Source: Gammaproteobacteria bacterium
GTDB taxonomy: Bacteria; Pseudomonadota; Gammaproteobacteria; Arenicellales; Arenicellaceae
Assembly (NCBI GenBank): GCA_017854775.1
Contig: JAFMHC010000014.1
Coordinates: 1 to 44,145 of the forward strand
DNA: 44,145 nucleotides
Direction of reading: 5' to 3'
Shown here: piece by piece, positions 32,832 to 41,634 of the stretch
Numbering within the stretch: position 1 is the first letter of the stretch
Layout of the letters: each line of letters opens with the position of its first letter
Program-made: the position numbers and the translations under genes
The notes under the pieces: model-generated
Seen by the model: the letters and a program-made list of their open reading frames with translations, nothing else
Database searches by the model: none
What the model was told of the DNA's origin: nothing

Positions 32832-33767
32832 ATGCGTGATCAAGTTTCAAATTACTTAAAGGCTTTGCAAGACAACATTTGCAAATCTCTTTCTGACGTC
32901 GATGGTAATGAGTTTGTCGAAGATGAATGGTTGCACCATAACGGTAGCGGCGGCGGTCGAACTCGAGTGCTCTCTGGTGGGGCAGCGATTGAAAAGGGTG
33001 GGGTGAATTTTTCCCATGTAATGGGTGATAAGTTGCCGCCCGCAGCGACATTAAAAAGACCCGAGCTGTCGGGCAAGCCATTTGAGGCAATGGGTGTTTC
33101 CTTGGTTATCCATCCTAGAAATCCATTTGCACCAACATCGCATATGAACGTGCGTTTTTTTGTCGCTGGAGCTGAAACAGATGAGCCAATCTGGTGGTTT
33201 GGTGGCGGCTTTGACATGACCCCTTATTATGGCTTTGATGAAGACGCTAAGCATTGGCATCAAATTGCGTCTGATGCATGCGCGCCTTTCGGTGACCAGA
33301 CCTACGCAAAGTATAAGAAATGGTGCGACGATTATTTTTATCTCCCACATCGAGATGAACAGCGTGGCATTGGCGGCTTGTTCTTTGATGACTTAAATGA
33401 ACTTGGGTTTGAGAAAAGCTTTGAGTTTATGCAAAGCGTTGGTGACAACTATGTTAATGCTTACGTGCCAATATTGAATCGTCGTAAAGACACTGAATAT
33501 TCGCAAAAGCATCGAGACTGGCAGCTGCTGCGTCGTGGTCGCTATGTTGAATTTAACTTGGTATTTGATCGAGGCACCTTGTTTGGCTTGCAGTCGGGCG
33601 GTCGGACTGAGTCAATCTTAATGTCGATGCCACCGATGGTCGCGTGGGAATATCGAGCTGAGCCTGATGCTGGCTCGGCTGAAGCGGCGTTACTTAACGA
33701 CTATCTAGTTGCAAAAGATTGGCTAGTTGCTAAAGATTTGACAGTTGCCAAGGATTCGATGAAGTGA
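32832..33767 (+). CDS. hemF: Oxygen-dependent coproporphyrinogen III oxidase
   Basis: Aerobic decarboxylation of coproporphyrinogen III to protoporphyrinogen IX in haem synthesis; 311 residues, about 10 longer than E. coli HemF (299). Conserved blocks are [31 protein letters not shown] with the catalytic-region His, [58 protein letters not shown] and [15 protein letters not shown]. After the usual end (LLNDYL) the C-terminus carries three 6-residue repeats ([18 protein letters not shown]) from an 18-bp tandem duplication. The stop overlaps the next start by 4 bases (GTGA), so waaA is translationally coupled. Confidence 0.95.
   Translation: MRDQVSNYLKALQDNICKSLSDVDGNEFVEDEWLHHNGSGGGRTRVLSGGAAIEKGGVNFSHVMGDKLPPAATLKRPELSGKPFEAMGVSLVIHPRNPFAPTSHMNVRFFVAGAETDEPIWWFGGGFDMTPYYGFDEDAKHWHQIASDACAPFGDQTYAKYKKWCDDYFYLPHRDEQRGIGGLFFDDLNELGFEKSFEFMQSVGDNYVNAYVPILNRRKDTEYSQKHRDWQLLRRGRYVEFNLVFDRGTLFGLQSGGRTESILMSMPPMVAWEYRAEPDAGSAEAALLNDYLVAKDWLVAKDLTVAKDSMK
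33705..33758 (+). repeat. Three 18-bp tandem repeats at the 3' end of hemF
   Basis: Units at 33705-33722, 33723-33740 and 33741-33758 share the pattern CTAGTTGC(A/T)AAAGATT(G/T)G with a few changes in the third. They encode the VAKD hexapeptide repeats at the C-terminus of HemF and remain in frame. Confidence 0.85.
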
Positions 33768-35047
33768 TTTGGCTTTATCGAGTTCTGCTGAATCTGGCGA
33801 TACCGTTTGGCCTAGTTAGCCTAGTATTCCGGGGTTTTAAAAACCCTCAATATTGGTCACGTTGGAGCGAGCGCTTCGGCTTTGCCAATAAAGAAGTAAA
33901 ACAAAACGCTCCGTTCGACCTCTGGCTGCACGCCGTATCCGTCGGCGAAGCTCGTGCAGCGGTACCACTGATAAAGCGCTTACTTCAAGAACAGCCCGAC
34001 AGTAATATTTTGTTGACTACGACTACGCCTACCGGCTCGGCGATGGTCAAGATGATGTTAAAAGAGTCAGTATCGCATTGCTATTTTCCCTATGACTTAG
34101 GCTGGTCGATGAATAAATTCGTCGCCAGTGTGGGAGCAAAAATGGTGTTGATCATGGAAACTGAAATCTGGCCAAACATGATCGAAGCGGTACACCGCTC
34201 CGGCGCAACCTTGGTTTACACCAATGTTCGTTTGTCAGAGCGCTCATATTCAAGTTACGCTAAATTCCCTAACCTAGTGAAACGCACCCTGAAGATGGTT
34301 GACCACTTTGCAGTGCAAGGAAAGCTCGACCGAAAGCATCTCGAGTTGCTTGGCGTTGATAGCGCAAAAATATCGGAAACCGGCAGCATTAAATTTGATG
34401 TCAGTGTGCCGCCGAGTTTGCGTGAGTCAGCCGAAGTGATGCGTCGCCAACTAGGCCCAGATCGCCTGATTTGGATCGCTGGAAGTACCCGCGAAGGTGA
34501 AGAGGGCATAATACTGTCGGTTTATAAATCGCTTAAAGAGGTGTTTCCGACCTTACTGTTGGTACTGGTTCCGAGGCACCCAGAACGATTCGATTACATG
34601 GCGCGTAAGATTCAACGCCGAGGTCTGAAATGCGTTCGTCGAACCGAGAATGTGGCCGAATTAGACTGCGATGTTGATGTGTTTCTCGGCGATACTATGG
34701 GTGAGCTATCGCTAATGTACGCCAGTTCTGATGTTGCTTTTGTTGGTGGCAGTTTGGAGCCATTAGGCGGGCAAAATATTTTAGAGCCTTGTGCATTAGG
34801 AGTGCCTGTTGTGTTTGGTCCGCATATGTTTAACTTTCCCGATATCAGTCGTTGGACAATCAAAGAAGGCGCAGGCCGAATGGTTGACGGTGAACAAGGT
34901 CTAAAAGAGGCGGTTGCTGAATTATTGGCCAACCCAAGCTTGAGAGATGAGATGGGGAGTAAAGGGGTCGCCTTTATCGAAGCGCATAGAGGTGCTTTGG
35001 AGAAGAATTATAATTTAATAGAAAGTATTTCAAAAACAAAGACTTAG
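33764..35047 (+). CDS. waaA: 3-deoxy-D-manno-octulosonic acid (Kdo) transferase
   Basis: Adds Kdo to lipid A precursor on the cytoplasmic face of the inner membrane; 427 residues (E. coli WaaA 425). The N-terminal anchor and basic stretch (residues 1-35) precede the GT-B fold. Marks are [18 protein letters not shown] with the catalytic-region Glu, [19 protein letters not shown], the loop [54 protein letters not shown] and [16 protein letters not shown]. The GTG start overlaps the hemF stop. It confirms a Gram-negative with LPS. Confidence 0.95.
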   Translation: MIWLYRVLLNLAIPFGLVSLVFRGFKNPQYWSRWSERFGFANKEVKQNAPFDLWLHAVSVGEARAAVPLIKRLLQEQPDSNILLTTTTPTGSAMVKMMLKESVSHCYFPYDLGWSMNKFVASVGAKMVLIMETEIWPNMIEAVHRSGATLVYTNVRLSERSYSSYAKFPNLVKRTLKMVDHFAVQGKLDRKHLELLGVDSAKISETGSIKFDVSVPPSLRESAEVMRRQLGPDRLIWIAGSTREGEEGIILSVYKSLKEVFPTLLLVLVPRHPERFDYMARKIQRRGLKCVRRTENVAELDCDVDVFLGDTMGELSLMYASSDVAFVGGSLEPLGGQNILEPCALGVPVVFGPHMFNFPDISRWTIKEGAGRMVDGEQGLKEAVAELLANPSLRDEMGSKGVAFIEAHRGALEKNYNLIESISKTKT

Positions 35048-35163
35048 GGTTAGTGTCATATCGCTGTCGTTAGCCAGAAATACGACAGGCGGTAGACTGT
35101 CGTCGTCAAGGTTGAGATTTGTTGGTCAAATGGCTTCTCCATTAACCAGTCGAGGTAAACACC

Positions 35164-35646
35164 ATGACAAACACAACTAAACTTCTTAACAACGACCCAC
35201 ACCACTCTGATGCACACGGCACTGACTCACATAATACTTATAGAAGCACTATGAAGACTCTTAAAGAACTGATCGGCTATGAATACGCTACCTCTCGTAT
35301 TGCCTTCAACAGCGATGACACCGAAATCGTTTTTGTAAATGAGAGCCTTATCGGACGTGTGCAAATTTATATTAATGGCGAATTAAAGATTAGCCGCTAT
35401 CCACTTTGGTCGGATCTTGGTTCCGACACTAAATTTGAAAATGATGGGCACCAATATCGTGTGATCAGCCGAACCACCAACTGGATTACGAGTGCACAAG
35501 AGATAACTCTTTACGCAGACGGCCAAGAAGTTGCCACCAAGTTTGACCATCGGCTTGCTGCCTTAAGTTGGAAGCAACGATTACACTTTGTTGTGGCGAT
35601 GGCGGCAATCGGTCTCTTGGTTGGTTCTTTAATCAGCGCGCTATAA
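35164..35646 (+). CDS. C-terminally anchored membrane protein, unknown; partner of the XRE regulator
   Basis: An unrecognised 160-residue protein. GAGG lies just upstream of the ATG at 35164. A second ATG at residue 30 (MKTLKELIG) is possible, since residues 1-29 are a His/Asn/Thr-rich low-complexity leader. Residues 40-130 look beta-rich (TEIVFVNESLIGRVQIYING, then YRVISRTTNWITSAQEITLY). Residues 139-160 form one membrane helix (HFVVAMAAIGLLVGSLISAL) at the very end, so the soluble part probably faces the cytoplasm. The next gene, a tail-anchored helix-turn-helix protein, starts 18 bases later. The pair is likely an operon and may form one membrane complex. Confidence 0.7.
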   Translation: MTNTTKLLNNDPHHSDAHGTDSHNTYRSTMKTLKELIGYEYATSRIAFNSDDTEIVFVNESLIGRVQIYINGELKISRYPLWSDLGSDTKFENDGHQYRVISRTTNWITSAQEITLYADGQEVATKFDHRLAALSWKQRLHFVVAMAAIGLLVGSLISAL

Positions 35647-35664
35647 TCGGCAAAGATTGAAACC

Positions 35665-35988
35665 ATGCTTGTAGATTCAAGAAAGTTAAAAACGCTGCGT
35701 CAGTCGAAAAACTGGACGCAGCAACACCTTGCCGACGTGTGTAGTCTCAGCCTCAGAACGATTCAACGAGTAGAGAAAGACGGTGTCGCATCAAATGAAA
35801 CCGTAGCTGCCTATGCGGCTATTTTTGAACTACAAGCAAGTGAGTTACTTATTAGTATCGAGCAATTTGATAATGCCAATCGAGACATCAGCCGACTCAA
35901 TACGTCACCGTTGCAGGTCGGGGCATTTCTGGTGGTCGCGCTATCAAGCTTTGCAGCGGGTATTGGGTTAACTCTCTGGCTATTTTAA
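35665..35988 (+). CDS. Membrane-anchored XRE-family helix-turn-helix regulator
   Basis: A 107-residue DNA-binding protein. Residues 5-58 form a Cro/C1-type helix-turn-helix (LKTLRQSKNWTQQHLADVCS, then SLRTIQRVEKDGVASNETVA), the family's usual helices 1-5. Residues 84-107 are a single hydrophobic helix that ends the protein (VGAFLVVALSSFAAGIGLTL). A DNA-binding domain at the N-terminus with a tail anchor suggests a regulator held at the membrane, perhaps by or with the preceding membrane protein. Its target may be its own operon. The ATG at 35665 has only a weak ribosome-binding site. Confidence 0.83.
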   Translation: MLVDSRKLKTLRQSKNWTQQHLADVCSLSLRTIQRVEKDGVASNETVAAYAAIFELQASELLISIEQFDNANRDISRLNTSPLQVGAFLVVALSSFAAGIGLTLWLF

Positions 35989-36000
35989 CCCGAGCTTAAA

Positions 36001-36507
36001 TTAACCAAGCTTAAGCTTTAATAGCACTGCCAGTGTTTTTGCATCAATAATTTCGCCGCTAATACACATGGCATAAGCTCGTTCGAGCGGTAACCAATAC
36101 GCTTCAAGTTGTTCGGCATCGTCTAGCTTGGCGGTGCCTTTTTTAATGCCTCTTGCTTCGAACAAATACAGTAATTCGTTACTAAAGCCTGGGCTGCTAG
36201 CGATATAGCCCAGATCCGTCCAGTGTTCGGCAGTCACTCCTGCCTCTTCTTCAAGTTCGCGTTGGGCCGATAATAATGGCGGCTCTCCGGGTTCTAAACA
36301 GCCCGCTGGAACTTCCCAAATGAACTTCTGTATGGCATGGCGCCATTGCTTGACTAGGCAAATTTCATTTTGCTCATTGATAGCCGCAATAACGGCACCG
36401 CCTGGGTGCTTAACAATATCGAAAAAGGTATGGCCACCACTCTTCAAATTTACTTTTTCTGAGTGCAGTTCAATCAAGTTTCCTTTGTGCAGCAGTTTAT
36501 TTGTCAT
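36001..36507 (-). CDS. Nudix hydrolase, ADP-ribose pyrophosphatase-like
   Basis: A 168-residue Nudix enzyme hydrolysing a nucleoside diphosphate linked to another group. The full Nudix box is present: GCLEPGE, seven residues, then RELEEEAGV (G-x5-E-x7-REUxEExGU). Upstream, LVKQWRHAIQKFIWEVPAG is the pattern of the ADP-ribose/ADP-sugar pyrophosphatase subgroup (NudF-like), and SPGFSNELLYLFEARG matches its C-terminal side. The actual substrate is not certain. It starts 12 bases after the gpmI stop codon, so it is the last gene of that minus-strand cluster. Confidence 0.88.
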   Translation of the reverse strand: MTNKLLHKGNLIELHSEKVNLKSGGHTFFDIVKHPGGAVIAAINEQNEICLVKQWRHAIQKFIWEVPAGCLEPGEPPLLSAQRELEEEAGVTAEHWTDLGYIASSPGFSNELLYLFEARGIKKGTAKLDDAEQLEAYWLPLERAYAMCISGEIIDAKTLAVLLKLKLG

Positions 36508-36519
36508 GTTGTATATGGA

Positions 36520-38148
36520 TTATTTGAACGATATGAGGCTAGGCTGATAATCATCAGGCGCTTCAAACCCAAGTAAGTTCATTGTCGTGGCGGCAATATG
36601 CGTTAAGCCAGCATCACTTGGCGGTGTTAGTTGGTATTCGCCGTCATAACCGGGGTCGATAATCGCGAACGGCACAGGGCTTAATGTGTGGCTGGTTTTC
36701 GGTGAGCGTACTCCGTCTTTCTCGGTGTACATTATGTCGGCGTTGCCATGATCGGCGGTATAAATAAGTATGCCATCGTGCCGCTTAATAACCTCAATCA
36801 GTTTGGCGACGCATTCATCAACGACTTCCATCGCTTCAATCGCCGCGGCTAAATCGCCGGTATGGCCAACCATATCGCCATTGGCAATATTCAGTCTGCC
36901 AAATTTAAACTCCCCACTCTCGATCAAACCGATGGTCGCATCGGTTATCTCTCGTGCTTTCATTGCTGGGGCTTGATTGAACTCGATATTATCCGACGGA
37001 ATCTCAAGATAGGCTTCTAAGTTTTGGTCTAGATAGCCAGAGCGATTGCCATTCCAGAAATAGGTTACATGGCCGAATTTTTGCGTTTCAGAGACAGCGA
37101 ATGATTTGACACTCTCTTGAATTAGATACTCACTCATGGTGCGATCAATGTTGGGCGGATTGACCAAATATTTATTCGGCACAAGGTCATCACCGTCGTA
37201 TTGCAGCATGCCCGCATAGAACAGTTTTGGGTGCGTGCCAAATTCGGTGCGATCGAACTTATCGAAATCATTACGCTCATACGCCAGCGATATTTCGATG
37301 GCTCGGTCACCTCTAAAGTTAAATAGAATCACCGCATCGCCGTCGTTCATTTTGCCAACCGGCAAACCGTCTTTCTCAATTACAAATGCCGGTAAATTTT
37401 GATCGTCTTTGCCGCTTGATTCATACAAAGCTTCGACCGCTTGAGCCGCGCTGGTAAAACCTTGGCCTTTTCCATGAGTGTGACAATTGTAGCCGCGTCG
37501 AACCATTTCCCAGTCAGCGCCGTAGCGGTCCATGGTGATTTTCATGCGCCCACCGCCGCTAGCGATACGAAAATTCGCCGAGTATTTGCTATTGATCTTG
37601 ACTATTAACTCTTCAGTTTGCTTAATGTAGGTAAGCGCCGAACGGGCAGCAACGTCGCGGCCATCGAGCAATAGATGCATGCAGCATTCGCGAACACCTT
37701 GCTCGGCGGCTTTTTGCATAAGAGCATGTAGGTGTTTGGTGTGGGCATGGATGTTGCCGTCTGAGTGAAGGCCTAATAAATGCAGCGTATTGCTGGTGCC
37801 ATGCTCGACCGCTGATTTCCATACCTCAGTATCGTAGGCGTCGCCACTTTCAAGCGCTTGATTGACTAGCTTGGCTCCTTGCGCAAAAATACGCCCAGCG
37901 CCAATCGCATTGTGCCCAACTTCGCTGTTACCCATATCGTCATCGCTAGGTAAGCCGACAGCTGTGCCATGAGCCGCTAACTCGGTGTATAGGGTTTGCG
38001 CCGCTAAGGCATCAAGAGTCGGTGTATTCGCCTCACTCACTGCGTTGCTTGGCCCTGCTGGTGCCACGCCAACGCCGTCGGCAACGAGAATAACGACCGG
38101 GCCTTTACGGCCAGAAAATGACGAATGTTTTTTAAGAGATAAGCTCAT
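36520..38148 (-). CDS. gpmI: 2,3-bisphosphoglycerate-independent phosphoglycerate mutase, plant-type
   Basis: Glycolytic interconversion of 3- and 2-phosphoglycerate with two metal ions; 542 residues from the ATG at 38148, which gives a family-like N-terminus. The frame stays open 35 codons further, into repeat DNA. The metal ligand Asp24 lies in VADGVG (usually DGWG) and the phosphorylated Ser75 in DDDMGNSEVGHN. Further marks are LLDGRDV, FNFRGDRA, TADHGNAD and SHTLSPVPFA. Many segments read like plant enzymes rather than E. coli GpmM (514 residues): HGTAVGLPSDDDMGNSEVGH, GAGRIFAQGAKLVNQAL, ASGGGRMKITMDRYGADWE, FGHVTYFWNGNRSGY and NGDMVGHTGD. It lies between rdgB and the Nudix gene. Confidence 0.93.
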   Translation of the reverse strand: MSLSLKKHSSFSGRKGPVVILVADGVGVAPAGPSNAVSEANTPTLDALAAQTLYTELAAHGTAVGLPSDDDMGNSEVGHNAIGAGRIFAQGAKLVNQALESGDAYDTEVWKSAVEHGTSNTLHLLGLHSDGNIHAHTKHLHALMQKAAEQGVRECCMHLLLDGRDVAARSALTYIKQTEELIVKINSKYSANFRIASGGGRMKITMDRYGADWEMVRRGYNCHTHGKGQGFTSAAQAVEALYESSGKDDQNLPAFVIEKDGLPVGKMNDGDAVILFNFRGDRAIEISLAYERNDFDKFDRTEFGTHPKLFYAGMLQYDGDDLVPNKYLVNPPNIDRTMSEYLIQESVKSFAVSETQKFGHVTYFWNGNRSGYLDQNLEAYLEIPSDNIEFNQAPAMKAREITDATIGLIESGEFKFGRLNIANGDMVGHTGDLAAAIEAMEVVDECVAKLIEVIKRHDGILIYTADHGNADIMYTEKDGVRSPKTSHTLSPVPFAIIDPGYDGEYQLTPPSDAGLTHIAATTMNLLGFEAPDDYQPSLISFK

Positions 38149-38165
38149 GACGCTGGTGACCTTAT

Positions 38166-38215
38166 TGTTGGTTAAAAGAGTTGTTGGTTTTAAGAGTTGT
38201 TGGTTAGGAGAGTCG
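38166..38215. repeat. Short tandem repeats upstream of gpmI
   Basis: Three to four degenerate copies of a 17-bp unit (pattern GTTGTTGGTTTTAAGA on the plus strand) lie at about 38166-38215, just upstream of the gpmI start codon on the minus strand. They sit inside the apparent upstream extension of the gpmI reading frame, which argues that the extension is not coding. Confidence 0.65.
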
Positions 38216-38241
38216 ATGGTTAACAGTAATGGGTTAAATTC

Positions 38242-38346
38242 AAAGTAGTTCACGAAAAGACTAAAAGTAACTCACGAAAAACTAAAATTAGTTCACGAAA
38301 AACTAAAATTAGTTCACGAAAAACTAAAAGTAGCTCGCAAGAAATT
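38242..38346. repeat. Five 21-bp tandem repeats between rdgB and gpmI
   Basis: The 21-bp unit AAAATTAGTTCACGAAAAACT is present at 38284-38304 and 38305-38325 (identical), with near copies at 38242-38262 and 38263-38283 and a degenerate fifth at 38326-38346. Each junction forms a small dyad, AACTAA-AA-TTAGTT. The array fills the gap between the rdgB stop and the gpmI leader. Confidence 0.88.
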
Positions 38347-38348
38347 AT

Positions 38349-38924
38349 TCATATTGCTTGCTTCAGCATTGCTAGCGCTTTGGCTCGGTGGCTAAGGCGC
38401 TTCTTTTGTTCGGCGTCTAGCTCGGCGGCATTGCAATGGTGTTCGGCCACGAAAAAAATAGGGTCGTAACCAAAACCGTTGGTGCCGGCCGAGCTAAGTG
38501 CGATTTCGCCCTCCCAGCTGCCATGACAAAGTATCGGCGTTGGGTCCTTAGCGTGACGCATGTAGGCGATCACACATTGATATCGAGCCGAACGGTTTTG
38601 TTGACAATCAAGCGCGGCTAATAGCTTAACATTATTGGCTGCATCGCCTAGGCCATCGGCATAGCGAGCCGAGTAGATGCCCGGTGCGCCATCGAGCGCA
38701 TCAACCTCTAAACCAGAGTCGTCAGCAATTGACGGCAAGCCCGTATGCAGGCAAGCATGACGTGCTTTCTTGATCGCGTTCTCAACAAAGCTAAGCCCGT
38801 CTTCAATCGCCTCTGGTATATTAAAATCGCTCTGCGGCAGCACGGTTAAGCCAAATGCTTGCAGCTCACGCTGCATTTCTTCAACTTTGCCCGGATTGCC
38901 AGTTGCGAGTACAACTTTATTCAT
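38349..38924 (-). CDS. rdgB: XTP/dITP diphosphatase (RdgB/HAM1)
   Basis: House-cleaning pyrophosphatase removing dITP, dXTP and related non-canonical purine nucleotides; 191 residues (E. coli 197). The N-terminus VVLATGNPGKVEEM holds the nucleotide-binding SHR-like loop residues. ENAIKKARHACLHTGLPSIADDSGLEVDALDGAPGIYSARYA is the core with the metal-binding Glu/Asp (positions given by that stretch, about 49-90). GTNGFGYDPIFF and KKRLSHRAKAL complete the active site. It starts 32 bases after the rph stop, an arrangement common in proteobacteria. Confidence 0.95.
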   Translation of the reverse strand: MNKVVLATGNPGKVEEMQRELQAFGLTVLPQSDFNIPEAIEDGLSFVENAIKKARHACLHTGLPSIADDSGLEVDALDGAPGIYSARYADGLGDAANNVKLLAALDCQQNRSARYQCVIAYMRHAKDPTPILCHGSWEGEIALSSAGTNGFGYDPIFFVAEHHCNAAELDAEQKKRLSHRAKALAMLKQAI

Positions 38925-38956
38925 AAAAAATTGCTTGCTTGGTTCATCAGGTGTGG

Positions 38957-39688
38957 CTAAGTCGCCAGAGCCGCGTCTTGTTTTTGCATTAACTCTTTAA
39001 TGCCTTTGCTGGCTAAACCGATCATCGAGTTCATTTCATCGAGGCTGAAGGGCGCACCCTCTGCGGTGCCTTGAACCTCAATAAAATTACCATTGATATC
39101 CATGATGACGTTCATATCAGTTTCGGCAGAGCTGTCTTCAGGGTAATCCAGATCAAGCACTGGCATGCCGTTATATATACCCACTGAGACTGACGCTATC
39201 TGCCGCTCAATCGGGTTTTCTTTGATCATTTTATTGGCAATCATGTGATTTATTGCATCCGCGAGTGCCACATAAGCGCCGGTGATCGAGGCGGTTCTGG
39301 TTCCGCCATCCGCTTGGATTACATCGCAATCTAAGGTGATGGAGTGTTCGCCTAGCTTGCCTAAGTCTATCGCTGCTCGTAGAGAACGGCCGATGAGTCG
39401 TTGAATCTCTTGAGTACGACCTGATTGTTTGCCTCGAGCCGCTTCACGACCCATGCGAGAGTTAGTCGAGCGAGGCAACATGCCGTATTCAGCCGTAATC
39501 CAGCCCTGACCCTTACCTTTTAAAAAGTGTGGAATTCGAGTTTCGACTGAGGCGTTACATAATACTTTTGTGTTGCCGCAGCTTATTAATACTGAGCCTT
39601 CAGCATGAGCCGTGTAATTTCGCTCAATAGTGATTTGACGGAGTTCGTCGTTGGCACGGCCACTGGGGCGAGAAGGACTGTTAGACAT
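38957..39688 (-). CDS. rph: Ribonuclease PH
   Basis: Phosphorolytic 3'-5' exoribonuclease trimming tRNA 3' ends; 243 residues (family about 238). The N-terminus has [20 protein letters not shown] with conserved Arg residues. Then come [20 protein letters not shown], the long conserved [59 protein letters not shown], and near the end [19 protein letters not shown]. All motifs, including the phosphate-binding Arg region, are intact, unlike the truncated rph of E. coli K-12. It heads the rph-rdgB-gpmI-Nudix series on the minus strand. Confidence 0.95.
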   Translation of the reverse strand: MSNSPSRPSGRANDELRQITIERNYTAHAEGSVLISCGNTKVLCNASVETRIPHFLKGKGQGWITAEYGMLPRSTNSRMGREAARGKQSGRTQEIQRLIGRSLRAAIDLGKLGEHSITLDCDVIQADGGTRTASITGAYVALADAINHMIANKMIKENPIERQIASVSVGIYNGMPVLDLDYPEDSSAETDMNVIMDINGNFIEVQGTAEGAPFSLDEMNSMIGLASKGIKELMQKQDAALAT

Positions 39689-39821
39689 AGTTGTTGCTCG
39701 GGTTGATAGTGTGTTACTTGGGTTTATAGTCTTGGGTTGATGGGCCTAGAGCTAAGTGAGCACTGGCCAATAATGAGTGTATTCAGCATGCCTTGTAGGT
39801 AAAGCATGCCAATTCTGGCGG

Positions 39822-40715
39822 CTAAAACTTATCGTCTAGCTCGGTAATAAAGCTTTCAATTTCGAGAATCGCATTATCGAGCTCTTTCATATCAAACTTT
39901 TCTTTTTGCGGTTCTTTCTCTTCGTCTTGCTTTGAATTTTCGCGAATTGAATTTTCTAAAAGCTGAACCGTTTTCAATTCTTCAAAGTCACTGATTGACG
40001 GGGTATCGAGTTGCTTAACCCCCCAAAACAGTACCACGCACGATAGATTGTCGCTTGGTGCCTTGTTTCGACTTTCAAGCGCCTGAAGCAAGCTGTCTAG
40101 GCCAAGGCTTGGGTGTTGAGGGTCAACATATTCGATTAAATCATCCGGCTTGAACTGTGCCCAGGCACCATCGGTAGCGAGAAAAAATATATCGCCATCT
40201 TCCATTTCATGAGGGTCACCAATTTGTGGGCGCGGATTTTCCAAGCCACCGACACAGCGGTTAATTGGTGCATTTTTCTCATGTCCCAATTTTCTTGAGA
40301 CGTGATCTTCGGTAATGAATTTAATTTTGCGTTTGCGGATATGGTACAAACGGCTGTCACCCGAATGAGCCCAGGTGGCGACATCATCATGAATCAAGCA
40401 CACTACGCAAGTCGTCTTGGGCGAATCAACATTAAAGCCCTGATTGATCGCGCGACGATGAATTGTGTGGTGGCCGTAGTTGATTGATAGAGTTAAAAAG
40501 CTATCAGCATTGTCTAACTGCTTCTCGGTTGCTTTAGTAAACGAGTCGCCCATCGCATCGATGAATGCCTGAGATGCCACATCACCGCCATCATGACCTC
40601 CAAGCCCGTCGGCGACAACCAATAAAATGGTGCCGTTGCGTTCGAAAACAGCGGTTCGGTCTTCGTTGTAATCTCGACCGCCCTGATAACTTTGTTGCGA
40701 AACTGAATAATCCAC
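39822..40715 (-). CDS. PP2C-family serine/threonine protein phosphatase
   Basis: A 297-residue metal-dependent phosphatase. The PP2C motifs appear in order: GGRDYNEDRTAVF, LLVVADGLGGHDGGDVASQA with the metal-binding Asp/Gly, WAHSGDSRLYHIRK, FITEDHVS, FLATDGAWAQFKPDDL and APSDNLSCVVLFW. The domain ends near residue 230. The last 65 residues are acidic and helical (EEKEPQKEKFDMKELDNAI), probably a protein-interaction tail. There is no membrane segment, so it is cytoplasmic. It starts 22 bases after the kinase stop, and the two surely form a reversible phosphorylation pair. Confidence 0.92.
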   Translation of the reverse strand: MDYSVSQQSYQGGRDYNEDRTAVFERNGTILLVVADGLGGHDGGDVASQAFIDAMGDSFTKATEKQLDNADSFLTLSINYGHHTIHRRAINQGFNVDSPKTTCVVCLIHDDVATWAHSGDSRLYHIRKRKIKFITEDHVSRKLGHEKNAPINRCVGGLENPRPQIGDPHEMEDGDIFFLATDGAWAQFKPDDLIEYVDPQHPSLGLDSLLQALESRNKAPSDNLSCVVLFWGVKQLDTPSISDFEELKTVQLLENSIRENSKQDEEKEPQKEKFDMKELDNAILEIESFITELDDKF

Positions 40716-40737
40716 GATGGTAATAACTAATCCGCAA

Positions 40738-41628
40738 TTAGCGGGTTGTCATGATCTCCACAAATTCGTCGACCGACTGCGGGCGCTGGCTCTGATCTAA
40801 GCTGCTTGCTCGGTCTATCGCTAAGATTAAATTCTTACGATAATGTCGACTATGGGTTTCTTTCAATGGTCGTAAAGTGTCTTTTTTCGAGCGCTTAACG
40901 GCCGACGGAGGTGACTTATGGGTTATGCAAGCCCGCATGGTCATGGCGATTGCGTAGAGGTCTGAACATAAGCTCAAGTCGGTTTTTTCATGTTGCTCAG
41001 GAGCCGAGTAGCCATGGGTCAGAGTATGAACTTTATGCCGCTCGCTGGAAGGGAACTTATACGCCGCCCCTAGATCGAGAATCAACGGCACACCGCTAGC
41101 CCGCAAAAGAATGTTGCTTGGCTTGATATCCAGATGTAAAAAGCTGTTCTTATGCACTTCTTTGAGGCCAGCTAAGACCATACTGAAAACGCTTAAGATG
41201 AACTCTTCATCCGGTACATAGTCGGTGTTTTTGATAAACCAACGCAAGTCTTTGCCATGTTCGAAACGCATCACCAAATAAGCGGTGTTATTAGCACGAA
41301 AGAAATTCGACACGTTGACGATATTGGGGTGATCGATTTGCGAGAGGGTTAAACCCTCGTCAAAGAATCGCTTCAAACCAATATGGTATTTGTGCTCTTG
41401 CTCTTTCGGGAAAACATGTAACGAACCATCACGCGCACGGCGCATACAGTTGGTTGCGTAAAATTCTTTAATGGCGACAACCGCGTTAGTTTTTGTATCC
41501 AGCGCGCTATACACCACGCTAAATCCACCAACGCCAATTACCTTGCCGATTTTATAGTGCTCTACCATCGTGTCCGGGCGTAGGGGAAGGGCCGGAATCG
41601 TAGTAGGTTTGGGTTTAAGGATGCTCAT
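40738..41628 (-). CDS. Hanks-type serine/threonine protein kinase
   Basis: Cytoplasmic protein kinase without membrane or PASTA domains, 296 residues from the ATG at 41628. The glycine loop is IGVGGFSVVYSALD, the lysine is in VVAIKEFY, the catalytic loop is FLHLDIKPSNILL, the metal-binding motif is LILDLGAAY (DLG instead of DFG), and the activation-segment end is GYSAPEQ. HLD replaces HRD, so it is a non-RD kinase. The frame stays open to an ATG at 41676 (16 more residues), but a strong promoter overlaps that stretch. It is co-transcribed with the PP2C gene and divergent from yicC. The substrates are unknown. Confidence 0.9.
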   Translation of the reverse strand: MSILKPKPTTIPALPLRPDTMVEHYKIGKVIGVGGFSVVYSALDTKTNAVVAIKEFYATNCMRRARDGSLHVFPKEQEHKYHIGLKRFFDEGLTLSQIDHPNIVNVSNFFRANNTAYLVMRFEHGKDLRWFIKNTDYVPDEEFILSVFSMVLAGLKEVHKNSFLHLDIKPSNILLRASGVPLILDLGAAYKFPSSERHKVHTLTHGYSAPEQHEKTDLSLCSDLYAIAMTMRACITHKSPPSAVKRSKKDTLRPLKETHSRHYRKNLILAIDRASSLDQSQRPQSVDEFVEIMTTR

Positions 41629-41634
41629 TGAGGT

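Noticed and set aside
38149-38253. N-terminal extension of GpmI by 35 codons
   Set aside because: It runs through degenerate tandem repeats and precedes a family-like N-terminus at 38148.
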